Below, in pieces: positions 16,587-29,325 of a stretch of 64,000 nt of DNA; positions within the stretch are counted from its first letter, which is position 1, and each line of letters opens with the position of its first letter. Origin of the DNA: Geothrix sp. 21YS21S-2 (GTDB lineage: Bacteria; Acidobacteriota; Holophagae; Holophagales; Holophagaceae); assembly GCF_030846775.1 (NCBI RefSeq), contig NZ_CP132910.1, forward strand, positions 592,001 to 656,000. The letters are read 5' to 3'. Under the pieces are notes generated by a model. That model was not told the DNA's origin, made no database searches, and was given only the letters and a program-made list of their open reading frames with translations. The position numbers and the translations under genes were made by a program.

Positions 16587-17753
16587 GTGGCCCCGGGCAC
16601 GCCCGACGGCCGCCTTGCCGAGGAACTGGCGCGCGTGGAGCTGGTGGCGGTGGGGGACATCCTCATGCACCAGGACGTCAAGACCTCCGCCGTCCAGGCG
16701 GGGAGCCTTACCGAGCTCTGGAAGGAGGTCACGCCCCTCTTCAAACAGGCGGACATCGCCTTCGCCAACCTGGAGACCCCCATCGCCCCGAGGACCGGCC
16801 GCCCCGGCCGCCCCTTCCAGTTCAACGCCCCCGAGGACCTGCCCGCCGCCCTCAAGGCTTCCGGCCTCACCATCGTCTCCACCGCCAACAACCACGCCTT
16901 CGACCAGGGGCCCAAAGGCTTGGCGGAAACCCTCGAGCGCCTGGAGGCCGCCGGCCTCCCCGCCGTGGGCAGCGGACCCACCCGGGCCCTGGCCGAGGCG
17001 CCGCGGATCCTGGAGGTGAAGGGCCTGAGGATCGCCTTCCTGGCCTTCACGGACATCTTCAACGTCAACCTCAACCAGAAGGCCGCAAGCCCCTGGGTGC
17101 GCTCCCTCGACCCCGCCGAAGCCGAAAGGGCCGTGGCCGCCGCCCGGGCCCAGTCCGACGCCGTGGTGGTGAGCATCCACTGGGGTGCCGAATACCTCCA
17201 CGCGCCCCTGCCGCGCCAGAAGGACGTGGCCCGGCGCCTGGCCCGGGCCGGTGCCGACCTCATCCTGGGCCACCACCCCCACGTGCTCCAGGCCGTGGAG
17301 GTGCTGGAGACCGGCCCCCGCCGCACCGTCGTGGCCTATTCGCTGGGCAACTTCATCTCCAACCAGGACCGCATGTACCGGGCCGACCTCTTCCCCGTGG
17401 CCGGGGGCGACAGCCGGGACGGCGTCCTGTTCCGCTGCCGGTTCGTGAAGCTCAAGCTTGCGGACGGCTCCGAGCCGGTGCGGGTTGAGGACGCACGCTG
17501 CGAGCCCCTGTGGACCCGCAACAACTGGCAGGAGCGCAACGCGGGGAAGACCAAGGTCCGCTCCATCGAGGTGATTCCCCTCAGCACGACGCTGGCCCAG
17601 GCCGAAGGCGAGCTGGACCGCCTGCGGGCCGCTGAGCCGATGGACAAGGCGAAGGTGGTGGAGCAGCAGGAATACCTCCGCACCCTCTACCTGCGCCGGG
17701 CCCGGGCCGCGGAGATCCTCGGGGCGGCGGTCGTGGTGGGCGGGAGGCCGTGA
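16587..17753 (+). CDS. CapA-family metallophosphatase-like protein (start uncertain)
   Basis: Member of the CapA/PgsA family, a calcineurin-like metallophosphoesterase fold linked to poly-gamma-glutamate or capsule synthesis. Seen: the opening VAVGDILMHQDV, FANLETPI, TANNHAFDQG, SIHWGAEYLHAPLPRQ and GHHPHVLQAVEV. The first standard start is GTG 16587. In-frame codons upstream (16536-16586) encode RLLLAGLLALTLGSRAPV, a typical signal-peptide core. No ATG, GTG or TTG exists between the stop at 16485 and 16587. Translation may therefore begin at CTG 16539 or another rare codon. Confidence 0.8.
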   Translation: MAPGTPDGRLAEELARVELVAVGDILMHQDVKTSAVQAGSLTELWKEVTPLFKQADIAFANLETPIAPRTGRPGRPFQFNAPEDLPAALKASGLTIVSTANNHAFDQGPKGLAETLERLEAAGLPAVGSGPTRALAEAPRILEVKGLRIAFLAFTDIFNVNLNQKAASPWVRSLDPAEAERAVAAARAQSDAVVVSIHWGAEYLHAPLPRQKDVARRLARAGADLILGHHPHVLQAVEVLETGPRRTVVAYSLGNFISNQDRMYRADLFPVAGGDSRDGVLFRCRFVKLKLADGSEPVRVEDARCEPLWTRNNWQERNAGKTKVRSIEVIPLSTTLAQAEGELDRLRAAEPMDKAKVVEQQEYLRTLYLRRARAAEILGAAVVVGGRP

Positions 17754-17763
17754 GCGGACGCCG

Positions 17764-18327
17764 TTAGTGCTTGACCGCTCCCGCCTGCTCCACGTAGGCC
17801 GGCCCCCCGTTGCGGCTGATGTAGAAGCGCGCAGCGTTCTCGGCCGCCACCAGGGTGAGCCCGCCCTTGCGGGCCAGGACCAGGGCCTGGTCCAGGGGCA
17901 GCTTCTCGTCCAGGACGAAGTAGGTCAGCAGCGAGGCCGAGGCCCGGTTGCCGTTGAAGCAGTGCAGGATCGCGCCCTTCTTCAGGTCGATGGCCTTGAT
18001 CGCCCTGCGGACGGCGTCGAACTCCTCGTCCTCGAACTGGGGGGTGACGGGGGAGTGCGCGTAGGTCAGGCCCATGCCCTCCACGGCGACCCGCTCGGTG
18101 GCGGGCAGCGAAAGCGCCTCCTTCTCCGGGCGGAGATGGAGCACCGTCTGGATCCCCAGCTTCTTGAGCCCGGACAGGGTCTCGTAGGTCATGAGCCCAC
18201 CCGTGTACAGGCCGGGGCGGACCTCGTTGACCTTGAAGGAGGGTTGGGGCGCCTGCGCAGGCGCCGGCTTGGCCTGGGGTGCGGGGGCGGCCTGAAGGAG
18301 TGCGCTGAGGAGCAACACGGGCAACAT
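17764..18327 (-). CDS. Periplasmic DUF442 / protein-phosphatase-like protein
   Basis: 187 residues with a signal peptide (1-14) and an Ala/Pro/Gln linker. The core domain looks like DUF442 (beta-lactamase-hydrolase-like, a dual-specificity-phosphatase fold): VRPGLYTGGLMTYETLSGLKKLGIQTVLHLRPE and the loop HCFNGNRAS, a C-x4-R arrangement as in that family. It may be a phosphatase or a persulfide-handling protein; the catalytic Cys is present. Upstream is AT-rich, with AGGAGG at 18334-18339. It is convergent with the CapA gene. Confidence 0.7.
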   Translation of the reverse strand: MLPVLLLSALLQAAPAPQAKPAPAQAPQPSFKVNEVRPGLYTGGLMTYETLSGLKKLGIQTVLHLRPEKEALSLPATERVAVEGMGLTYAHSPVTPQFEDEEFDAVRRAIKAIDLKKGAILHCFNGNRASASLLTYFVLDEKLPLDQALVLARKGGLTLVAAENAARFYISRNGGPAYVEQAGAVKH

Positions 18328-18420
18328 GGGACCTCCTAGGTATATTTACGTTTAAGCATATACAAAAACGTTCACACAATAGAATTCTTATTTAACGATT
18401 TCATTCGACAGGCCTCCGGC
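18328..18420 (-). promoter_or_regulatory. AT-rich promoter region of the DUF442 gene
   Basis: About 70 bases of AT-rich sequence precede the gene on the minus strand, with several TATA-like hexamers (for example TATACC and TTAAAC on that strand) and TTGTGT about 18 bases further up. The region stands out from the GC-rich background, but the exact elements cannot be fixed by eye. Confidence 0.4.
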
Positions 18421-18459
18421 GCAGTGGCGGCCGAACGCCAGAAGCCCGGCGGTACACGA

Positions 18460-18499
18460 ACACCCCCGGTCGTCCGCCAAAGCGGACGGCCGGGGGTGT
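18460..18499 (-). terminator. Strong hairpin after sdhB
   Basis: 18-bp stem with one G-T wobble: ACACCCCCGGTCGTCCGC pairs with 18482-18499 around the loop CAAA. It lies 14 bases beyond the sdhB stop and probably ends the sdhCAB transcript. No long T-run follows. Confidence 0.65.
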
Positions 18500-18512
18500 C
18501 GGTCCGCCGGGG

Positions 18513-19295
18513 CTAGAATCCGCCCGTGGCGCTTTCGGGACGGTAGGTGATGCTGGCCTTGATGTAGTCGCGGTTCATGCGGGCGATGTTGTCGAGGGTG
18601 ATGCCCTTGGGGCAGGCGGCCTCGCACTCGCCGTGGTTGGTGCAGGTGCCGAAGCCCTCCGCGTCCATCTGGTTCACCATGGCCCGGGCGCGGGTGTAGC
18701 GTTCGGGCTGGCCCTGGGGGAGCAGGGCGAGGTGGCTGATCTTGGCGGCCACGAAGAGCATGGCGCTGGCGTTGGGGCAGGCCGCGACGCAGGCGCCGCA
18801 CCCGATGCAGGCGGCGGCGTCCATGGCCAGGTCGGCGTTCTCCTTGGCCACGGGCAGGGCGTTGGCGTCGCAGCAGCTGCCGGTGGGGACGCTGATGAAG
18901 CCGCCCTTGGCGATGATGCGGTCGAAGGCGGAGCGGTCCACCATCAGGTCCTTGATCACCGGGAACGCGTCGGCGCGCACCGGCTCGATGGTGATGTCGT
19001 CGCCGTCCTGGAAGCTGCGCATGTGCAGCTGGCAGGTGGTGGTGCGTTCCTTGGGTCCGTGGGGGCGGCCGTTGATGACGAGGTTGCAGGCGCCGCAGAT
19101 GCCCTCGCGGCAGTCATGGTCGACGACGATGGGCTCCTCGCCCTTGTGGATGAGGTCCTCGTTGACCACGTCGAGCATTTCCAGGAAGGACATCTCGGTG
19201 GAGACCTTCTTGGCCTCGAGATCCTGGAAGTGGCCCTTGTCCGCGGCGTTCTTCTGGCGCCATACGTGCAGCTTGACGTTGATGTGCTTTTCCAT
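18513..19295 (-). CDS. sdhB: Succinate dehydrogenase/fumarate reductase iron-sulfur subunit
   Basis: Electron-transfer subunit of complex II. Three cluster sites are visible: [2Fe-2S] in [13 protein letters not shown] plus the later TTTCQLH Cys, [4Fe-4S] in [12 protein letters not shown], and the third cluster in [12 protein letters not shown]. The 260-residue form and the [11 protein letters not shown] insert are those of the B-type (Bacillus/Wolinella-like) enzymes. Last gene of sdhCAB; sdhA ends 12 bp upstream. Confidence 0.93.
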   Translation of the reverse strand: MEKHINVKLHVWRQKNAADKGHFQDLEAKKVSTEMSFLEMLDVVNEDLIHKGEEPIVVDHDCREGICGACNLVINGRPHGPKERTTTCQLHMRSFQDGDDITIEPVRADAFPVIKDLMVDRSAFDRIIAKGGFISVPTGSCCDANALPVAKENADLAMDAAACIGCGACVAACPNASAMLFVAAKISHLALLPQGQPERYTRARAMVNQMDAEGFGTCTNHGECEAACPKGITLDNIARMNRDYIKASITYRPESATGGF

Positions 19296-19307
19296 GGCCT
19301 GCCTTCC

Positions 19308-21224
<1,917 letters not shown>

Positions 21225-21235
21225 GGTCATGCCTT

Positions 21236-21934
21236 CTACAGGTGGATGATGCCGGTGAGGACGGCGATGGGGAACGAAATGTTGACGGCGGCCACCAGGG
21301 TGGCCATCACGTAGGCGAACCTGCGGCGCAGGCGGTCGTAGCGCGGATGGGACCAGCCGAGCGTCTGCGTCAGGCTCCACACGCCGTGCCACATGTGGAA
21401 GCCCAGGCAGAGCTGGGCCACGATGTAGAACGCGGAGGCCAGCGGAGCCTGGAAGCCGGTGACGAAGTTCTTGTAGGGATTGGCGGGGTCGAAGCTGGGA
21501 TGCACCGTGCCGGTGGTGAGGTGCAGCAGGTGGTAGATGATGAAGATCCCGAGGATCACGCCGGTCCAGCGCATGGTGCGCGACGCGAAGGTGGCGGCCT
21601 GGACCTGGGTGGCGCGGTAGCCCACGGGGCGCGCGGCCATGTTGGAGAGGGTGAGGCTCAGCGCGGCCCAGCCGTGGAGGACCACGGCCACGAGCATCAC
21701 GCCCCGGAAGACCCAGATGCCCATGCCGTGGATCATGGTGTGGAGGAACTCCGCATAGTGGTTCATGGGCGCCTCGCCCATGTAGGCCTGCAGGTTCCCC
21801 AGCATGTGCACCGTGACGAAGCCGAAGAGCATGATGCCGGTAACGGCCATCACCACCTTCTTCCCCACGGATGAGTCCAGGAAGCCTGGACTGGTCTTGG
21901 CGGCACCGGCCAGGCTGGGTTCAGCAACGGACAT
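21236..21934 (-). CDS. sdhC: Succinate dehydrogenase/fumarate reductase cytochrome b subunit
   Basis: Membrane anchor of complex II, about 232 residues with five predicted spans and several intramembrane His ([31 protein letters not shown]). Two b hemes are expected, as in B-type enzymes that use a low-potential quinone such as menaquinone. Start 21934 is supported by AAGGAG at 7 bases and excludes 25 upstream residues that look untranslated. First gene of sdhCAB. Confidence 0.9.
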   Translation of the reverse strand: MSVAEPSLAGAAKTSPGFLDSSVGKKVVMAVTGIMLFGFVTVHMLGNLQAYMGEAPMNHYAEFLHTMIHGMGIWVFRGVMLVAVVLHGWAALSLTLSNMAARPVGYRATQVQAATFASRTMRWTGVILGIFIIYHLLHLTTGTVHPSFDPANPYKNFVTGFQAPLASAFYIVAQLCLGFHMWHGVWSLTQTLGWSHPRYDRLRRRFAYVMATLVAAVNISFPIAVLTGIIHL

Positions 21935-22231
21935 GGGTACTCCTTCCTTCCGCAATAACGGATGCGGCGCATCCGGCGATTGTTGGGGTGATTTCAGCGA
22001 GACTGGCAAACATGATCACGTGGAGGCGCTTAGTATGCTCCAGGATTTTCGATTCTCAAACCGATTACGGAGCCAATGCTCTTTATTGCGCCGATCGCCT
22101 TGTTTTTCAAGGATGATTCGATAGAAAATAATCGAATAAAGGGGCCTCTTCGCGACCCCGGTTCCCGCCGATCGGTTCCCGCCGGCGGAGGGCGTCTTGT
22201 CCGTCCCCAGGCACGCCACCGCGCCTCAATG
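21935..22231. other. Non-coding stretch between sdhC and hppA
   Basis: About 300 bases with no convincing gene. It should hold the promoter of sdhCAB (minus strand). The middle (about 22040-22140) is AT-richer than the surroundings. No sharp -35/-10 pair was found by eye. The hppA terminator occupies the far end. Confidence 0.5.
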
Positions 22232-22259
22232 GAAAACGCCGCCCGGAGGCGGCGTTTTC
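22232..22259 (-). terminator. Intrinsic terminator of hppA, symmetric
   Basis: Perfect inverted repeat GAAAACGCCGCC / GGCGGCGTTTTC around the loop CGGA, 16 bases beyond the hppA stop. The run of T after the stem on the minus strand, and A before it, make it able to work in both directions. Confidence 0.85.
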
Positions 22260-22275
22260 ACGGAGTTGAAAAGAC

Positions 22276-24825
<2,550 letters not shown>

Positions 24826-24926
24826 GGATACTCCTATGAAAAAAAGTGAAACAGAGCCCAGCCCGGAGGCCGGGGAGCTAAAGGAAGGGATTCCGTGGCA
24901 GAAACGTGGGAAGGGTATTCGGCCCA

Positions 24927-24954
24927 AGCCTATCACCACCCCCCCCAAAGTCAA
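24927..24954 (-). promoter_or_regulatory. Candidate promoter of hppA
   Basis: On the minus strand TTGACT (24954-24949) and TAGGCT (24932-24927) are spaced by 16 bases. This leaves a leader of about 95 bases before hppA. Confidence 0.4.
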
Positions 24955-25041
24955 TCAGGGAGTGACATCCGGCGAGACGGGGCGCGGCTTTCGGCTTTAT
25001 GCATTACCCTGGTAGGACATAGTTATTACAAGAGGTCCCCC

Positions 25042-25437
25042 ATGTCCCGACTCTGCCCCTGCGAATCCAAGCGGACCTATGACCGCTGCTGCGAGCCCTA
25101 CCTCCTGGGCAAGGCCTTCCCCGAGACGGCCGAGAAGCTCATGCGAAGCCGTTTCTCCGCCTACGCCATGGTCCGGGCCGACTACCTGGTGGCCACCACC
25201 AGCGAGGAGGAGCGCGCCAAGATCGACCAGGACGAGCTGGAGCGCTACTGCCGGGCCGTCAAGTGCATCTCCCTGCGCATCCTCGAGACCGAGCGGGGCG
25301 GAAAGGACGACGAGACCGGGGTGGTCGTCTTCCACGCCAAGCTCCTGATCAACGGCAAGCGGATGCTGCACCGGGAGCGGAGCCGGTTCGTGAGGGAGGC
25401 CGGGAAGTGGGCCTACGTGGACGGCGACACGAACTAG
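25042..25437 (+). CDS. YchJ-like SEC-C motif protein
   Basis: 131-residue protein with an N-terminal zinc-binding SEC-C-type motif (CPCESKRTYDRCC, residues 5-17) followed by an NTF2-like UPF0225 domain: KLMRSRFSAYAMVRADYLVATT and a C-terminal WAYVDGD. Family function is not established. Start 25042 is preferred because it gives the family N-terminus and has AGAGG 6 bases upstream; an upstream in-frame codon at 24895 would add 49 unlikely residues. Confidence 0.85.
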   Translation: MSRLCPCESKRTYDRCCEPYLLGKAFPETAEKLMRSRFSAYAMVRADYLVATTSEEERAKIDQDELERYCRAVKCISLRILETERGGKDDETGVVVFHAKLLINGKRMLHRERSRFVREAGKWAYVDGDTN

Positions 25438-25519
25438 GGGGCAATACGGTCGGTAAAGCTTGACCAGGCGGCGAGGAACACCCTCGGATGGCCAGGGATT
25501 GGCGATCGCCATCGCCTTC

Positions 25520-25651
25520 ATCCCGCGCATCTGCGTTCATCGCTGTTCCGCAGGGCGGATGCTGGGATGGGTCGACTTTGACAGTAAACGGGGCCAGGAC
25601 CCATGCCTGCGTTGGCCCTGCGGAACAGGGATGAACGCAGATGCGCGGGAT
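25520..25651. repeat. 132-bp near-perfect palindrome with ATCTGCGTTCATC core
   Basis: The 36 bases at 25520-25555 match the complement of 25616-25651 with one mismatch. The pairing continues imperfectly inward to ATGGGTC at 25567-25573 against 25598-25604, leaving a loop of about 24 bases. The element fills most of the 290-bp gap between the SEC-C gene and the converging DPP-IV-like gene. It has no coding content and does not share sequence with the palindrome at 7952-8090, but has the same plan: short G/C-rich repeated units in long arms around a variable centre. Confidence 0.85.
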
Positions 25652-25728
25652 AAAAGGGGATAGGTCCTCTTACGACTTGCTCCCTCATTCCTGCTCAGGG
25701 GTTCTCGGGGTTTGCCGGCAGTCCCCGG

Positions 25729-27879
25729 TCAGAGATTGGCCTTCAGGAACTCCCACATCCCGGCGTACATCTCCCACTGGTTCTGGGCCGCCCTCGGGCT
25801 GTGGTCGGAGCCGGGCATCAGCACCAGGGGCGCGGTGAAGCCCGCCTTGCCGAGGGCGTCCAGGAACTGCACTGAGTTCTGCAGATGGACGTTGCTGTCC
25901 ATCGTTCCGTGGAGGAGCATGACCTTGCCGCCCAGGTCGCCGGCCGCGCGGATCGCGCTGGAGGCGTCGTAGCCGGCCGCGTTGTCCCTGGGCAGGCCCA
26001 TGTAGCGCTCGGTGTAGACGCAGTCGTAGAGCCGCCAGTCCGTGACGGGGGCGCCGATGATGCCCAACTTCCAGGCCTTGCTGTGGGTCAGGGCGTAGGC
26101 GGCCAGGAAGCCCCCGTAGCTGTAGCCGTGCAGGGCGACGCGATCCATGTCGGCCCAGCCCTGGGCCTTGAGCCAGGCCAGGCCGTCCAGCTGGTCCTGG
26201 AGCTCCAGGGCGCCCAGGTTGCGCCACGCGCCGAAGGCGGCGTTGCCCTTGCCGGAGGCGCTGCGGTTGTCGCAGATCCAGGTGACGATGCCCTGCTGGG
26301 CCAGGAACTGGTACCAGAGCGATGTGCGGCTGTAGGCGTTCTTCACCAGGGGGGCGTTGGGGCCCCCGTACACGTAGTGGAAGACGGGGTACTTCTTCGA
26401 GGGGTCGAAGCCGGGGGGCAGGACAAGCATGGTCTCCATGGGGAACCCGTCCCGGGTCTTCACCTGCTGGAAGACCACCCGGGCCTTGGGGAGCGCCTTG
26501 AAGGCGTTCGAAGTCCGGCTCTCAACCTTGTGGAGGACGGCGCCTTCCGCGTCCAGGAAGAGGTCCTGGGGCGGGGTTTCCACGTCGCTCCAGCGGTCAA
26601 CGGCGGCGGTGAAGGTGGCGTTGAAGGACACGGAATGGGAGCCCGGGGCCTGGGTGAGCAGGCGCATGCGGTCGTTCACGCCCCCCAGGCCGGCCCGGTA
26701 CACGTCCAGGCCCACCGCGTTGCGCAGGGTGGCCTCGAAGTAGACGTTGGAGGCGTCGGCCCCCAGGATCCGGTGCACGTCCCAGGCGCCCTGGGTGACG
26801 GTGGAGAGCAGGCGCCCCTGGGGGTCGTACAGGTAGAGGTGCTGGAAGCCGCTGCGGCCCGACCGCCAAAGGAAGCGCCCGTCCTTCAGGAAGTGGGGCA
26901 GGGGGAGATGCTCGACCCAGGCCCGGCTCCGCTCCACCACCAGCGGCCTGCTGGCGGTGCCCTCGAAGACGCGGCACTCCAGCCAGGACTGGATGCGGTC
27001 GGTGAAGTGCACCAGGAGGCGGCCCGAAGGATCGAAGCCCACCTGGGGGACCAGGGTTTCCTGGCCGGGGAAGGGATCCTGCATCCAGGTGGTCTGGCCG
27101 TCCAGGGTGGCCAGGCCCACCCGCACCGTGGGAAGGGGGTCGCCGGCCTTGGGGTAGCGGGTGTCCACGCGCTTCTGGGGCTGGGTGCGGTCGTCCATGA
27201 CGGTGAAGACCGGCACGTGGCTCTCGTCCAGGCTCAGATAGGCGATGTGCCTGGAATCCGGGGACCACCAGTAGCCCTTGAAGTTGCCCCGCTGGTTGAA
27301 GACCTCCTCCTGGTAGACCCAGTCCAGGCGTCCGTTGAGGTGGGTGGCGTCGCCGCCGGAAGTGATGGCGGCCTCCTTGCCGGTGGCCAGTTCCACGGCG
27401 CGGATGTCGGACCCGTCCAGGAAGGCGACCCAGGCTCCGTCGGGGCTGAAGGAGGGGGTGTCCCCCGCGCCCAGGCGCCGGGCCCTGCCCGAGGCCAGTT
27501 CCAGGAGGTAGAGGTCCCGCGCCCCCTTCACCACGAAGGCATCCCGGTTCGCGTTCCAGGTGAGCCCGCCGCCCGCGGCCTCCTTCTGGTCCTCGGCGTC
27601 GGCTCCGGCCGCGGCCAGGGCCGCCGCCAGCTGCGCGCGGTCCAGGAGCCTCGATCCGGCGAAGGTCCCGGGCTGGATGCGGTTGATGGCGGCCAGGGAG
27701 CCCTTTTCGGTGCGTTCCTCCAGGAGGGTCCCGTCGGGACGCCACACATAGCGCGAGCCCAGGGCCTCCACATAGGAGACCTTGTGCGCGGGATGGTAAA
27801 GGCTATCGATGGAGAGCTTGGCCCCGTCCTGGGCGGCGTGGGCCAGGACGGTGGCAAGGGCGAACGAGACTTTCCACAT
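25729..27879 (-). CDS. Secreted prolyl oligopeptidase-family (DPP-IV-like, S9B) peptidase
   Basis: Serine exopeptidase that removes N-terminal dipeptides, usually X-Pro. It has a signal peptide (1-18), an N-terminal beta-propeller (to about residue 470) containing the double-Glu motif DWVYQEEVF that holds the substrate amino end, and a C-terminal alpha/beta-hydrolase. The triad is Ser587 (GYSYGG), Asp661 (HGTMDSNVH) and His693 (GSDHS). Start 27879 (MWKVSF) has GGAG 5 bases upstream; a GTG two codons earlier overlaps that site. Divergent from the papain-like gene. Confidence 0.9.
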   Translation of the reverse strand: MWKVSFALATVLAHAAQDGAKLSIDSLYHPAHKVSYVEALGSRYVWRPDGTLLEERTEKGSLAAINRIQPGTFAGSRLLDRAQLAAALAAAGADAEDQKEAAGGGLTWNANRDAFVVKGARDLYLLELASGRARRLGAGDTPSFSPDGAWVAFLDGSDIRAVELATGKEAAITSGGDATHLNGRLDWVYQEEVFNQRGNFKGYWWSPDSRHIAYLSLDESHVPVFTVMDDRTQPQKRVDTRYPKAGDPLPTVRVGLATLDGQTTWMQDPFPGQETLVPQVGFDPSGRLLVHFTDRIQSWLECRVFEGTASRPLVVERSRAWVEHLPLPHFLKDGRFLWRSGRSGFQHLYLYDPQGRLLSTVTQGAWDVHRILGADASNVYFEATLRNAVGLDVYRAGLGGVNDRMRLLTQAPGSHSVSFNATFTAAVDRWSDVETPPQDLFLDAEGAVLHKVESRTSNAFKALPKARVVFQQVKTRDGFPMETMLVLPPGFDPSKKYPVFHYVYGGPNAPLVKNAYSRTSLWYQFLAQQGIVTWICDNRSASGKGNAAFGAWRNLGALELQDQLDGLAWLKAQGWADMDRVALHGYSYGGFLAAYALTHSKAWKLGIIGAPVTDWRLYDCVYTERYMGLPRDNAAGYDASSAIRAAGDLGGKVMLLHGTMDSNVHLQNSVQFLDALGKAGFTAPLVLMPGSDHSPRAAQNQWEMYAGMWEFLKANL

Positions 27880-28190
27880 GGACACTCCGGTTGATGGTTA
27901 AGCGTAGCCGTAACCTCCCTTGAATGTGCATGGGTCAAGAATGAGAGCGTGTCTCAACATCATGACCATGGTCACGTAAACACTTGCAGGTATTGCGCAT
28001 GGAGGTCCCTGAACCGAACCTTGGGTTGCGAGGCTGGGCTGGAAAAAAGCCCGGTGGTCGCACGGAACAAACGGTGCCGGGCCTTTTCCTCCCGCCCGTC
28101 CTTCTCCGGGTCGAATTCGTCCCCTTTCCAGCAACCGGGTTCCGCGCCGGCAGGCCGTCGGCGCGCCCACCCACCCTTTCGGAGTCCGAG
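27880..28190 (+). promoter_or_regulatory. Divergent region with a possible leader of the papain-like gene
   Basis: 311 bases between divergent secreted-peptidase genes. On the plus strand GCCCGG (28049-28054) pairs with CCGGGC (28077-28082), and flanking A-run and T-run (TTTT at 28084-28087) give it the look of an intrinsic terminator about 100 bases before ATG 28191. It may be an attenuator within a leader or the end of a short transcript. No known riboswitch was recognised. Confidence 0.4.
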
Positions 28191-29189
28191 ATGAACAAGT
28201 CTCCCCTCGTTTCCACCTTCGCCCTGGCCCTGGCCCTGGCCGCCCCGTCCTTCCTGGTGGCCCAGGAGCGCGGCGCGCAGCAGTTCGACCCCCAGCTCAC
28301 CACCCGTGTCGACCTGCTCCGCCAGGAGCTCCGGCGGCAGGGCAAGGACTTCGAAGTGGGGGTGAATCCGGCGATGCAGTACAGCCTCGACCAGCTCTGC
28401 GGCCTCCGGCCCGAGCTCCGCCAGTACGACTTCGCCTCCCACGCCCAGGGCGGCCACCTCAACAACGAGGTGGAGGAGCTGACGGCGACGGTCTACCCCG
28501 CCACGTTCACGGGCTGGTTCAGCCCCGTGAAGGACCAGGGCCAGTGCGGCTCCTGCTGGGCCTTCGCCACCACCGGCAACCTCGAGGGCGCCGCCCTGAA
28601 GAAGCACGGCGCCCCCCAGGGAAGGGTCAACGCCGACGGCTCCATCACCCCCAGCGGCGTCGTCACCAGCCTTTCCGAGCAGCAGGTGCTCAGCTGCAAC
28701 CCCGACGGCTACGGCTGCCAGGGCGGGTGGTATTCCTACGACATGCTCATGCCCACCAACGCCAACCGGGGCTTCGGCTACTACAAGGGCGCCGTGCCCG
28801 CCACCGCCTTCCCCTACGTGTCCAACCGGGTCGCCTGCAGCTTCAGCCTCCAGACCTCGTACACCCCGGTGAGCCAGTGGGGGTACGTGGGCAACGGCTA
28901 CTCCATCCCGTCGGTGACCGCCATCAAGGCCGCCATCTCCAAGTGGGGCTCCGTGAGCGTCGGGGTCTACGCGGACTCGGCCTTCCAGGCCTACCGGCGA
29001 GGCGTGTTCAGCGGCACCGACAACCGCGCCCAGCCCAACCACGCGGTCCTGCTCGTGGGCTGGGACGACGCCAAGGGCGCCTGGCTCCTCAAGAACTCCT
29101 GGAGCAGCCAGTGGGGGATCAACGGTTTCATGTGGATCAAGTACGGCGTGAACTCGGTCGGGACCTCCCCCGCCTGGGTCCTCAACTAG
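28191..29189 (+). CDS. Secreted papain-like cysteine peptidase (C1A)
   Basis: Extracellular or periplasmic protease of the papain family. Signal peptide 1-25 (ends SFLVAQ), a propeptide-like segment (about 26-95), then the catalytic domain: Cys122 in DQGQCGSCWAFA, SLSEQQVLSC, CQGGWY, His284 in NHAVLLVGWDD and Asn302 in LKNSWSSQWGINGFM. All three catalytic positions and the oxyanion Gln are present. Start 28191 has GGAG 6 bases upstream. The final residues AWVLN are normal. C1A peptidases are much less common in bacteria than in eukaryotes. Confidence 0.9.
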   Translation: MNKSPLVSTFALALALAAPSFLVAQERGAQQFDPQLTTRVDLLRQELRRQGKDFEVGVNPAMQYSLDQLCGLRPELRQYDFASHAQGGHLNNEVEELTATVYPATFTGWFSPVKDQGQCGSCWAFATTGNLEGAALKKHGAPQGRVNADGSITPSGVVTSLSEQQVLSCNPDGYGCQGGWYSYDMLMPTNANRGFGYYKGAVPATAFPYVSNRVACSFSLQTSYTPVSQWGYVGNGYSIPSVTAIKAAISKWGSVSVGVYADSAFQAYRRGVFSGTDNRAQPNHAVLLVGWDDAKGAWLLKNSWSSQWGINGFMWIKYGVNSVGTSPAWVLN

Positions 29190-29206
29190 TTCAAAACGAT
29201 CGAAGG

Positions 29207-29236
29207 AACGGTCCCCGGGGCAGCCCTGGGACCGTT
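29207..29236 (+). terminator. Terminator of the papain-like gene
   Basis: Perfect 9-bp stem AACGGTCCC/GGGACCGTT with an inner GGG/CCC pairing, 17 bases beyond the stop. No strong T-run follows. Confidence 0.6.
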
Positions 29237-29325
29237 AATGCTAAATCTAAAACAGTTGTTGCATGGCATAGGGTTTGCTGGATTCGCGGGCACGTGCCCG
29301 CCAACCCCTTTCCCCGGAGTTCCCC

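Noticed and set aside
25501-25510. GGCGATCGCC, resembling the HIP1 repeat
   Set aside because: A single 10-base palindrome next to the larger element; one copy is expected by chance in GC-rich DNA.
25885-27894. Long open frame antisense to the DPP-IV-like gene
   Set aside because: Composition is a shadow pattern and the minus-strand gene has a full catalytic triad.
28010-28180. Possible tRNA or known riboswitch in the papain-gene leader
   Set aside because: No T-loop consensus, acceptor stem or conserved riboswitch core could be laid out by eye.
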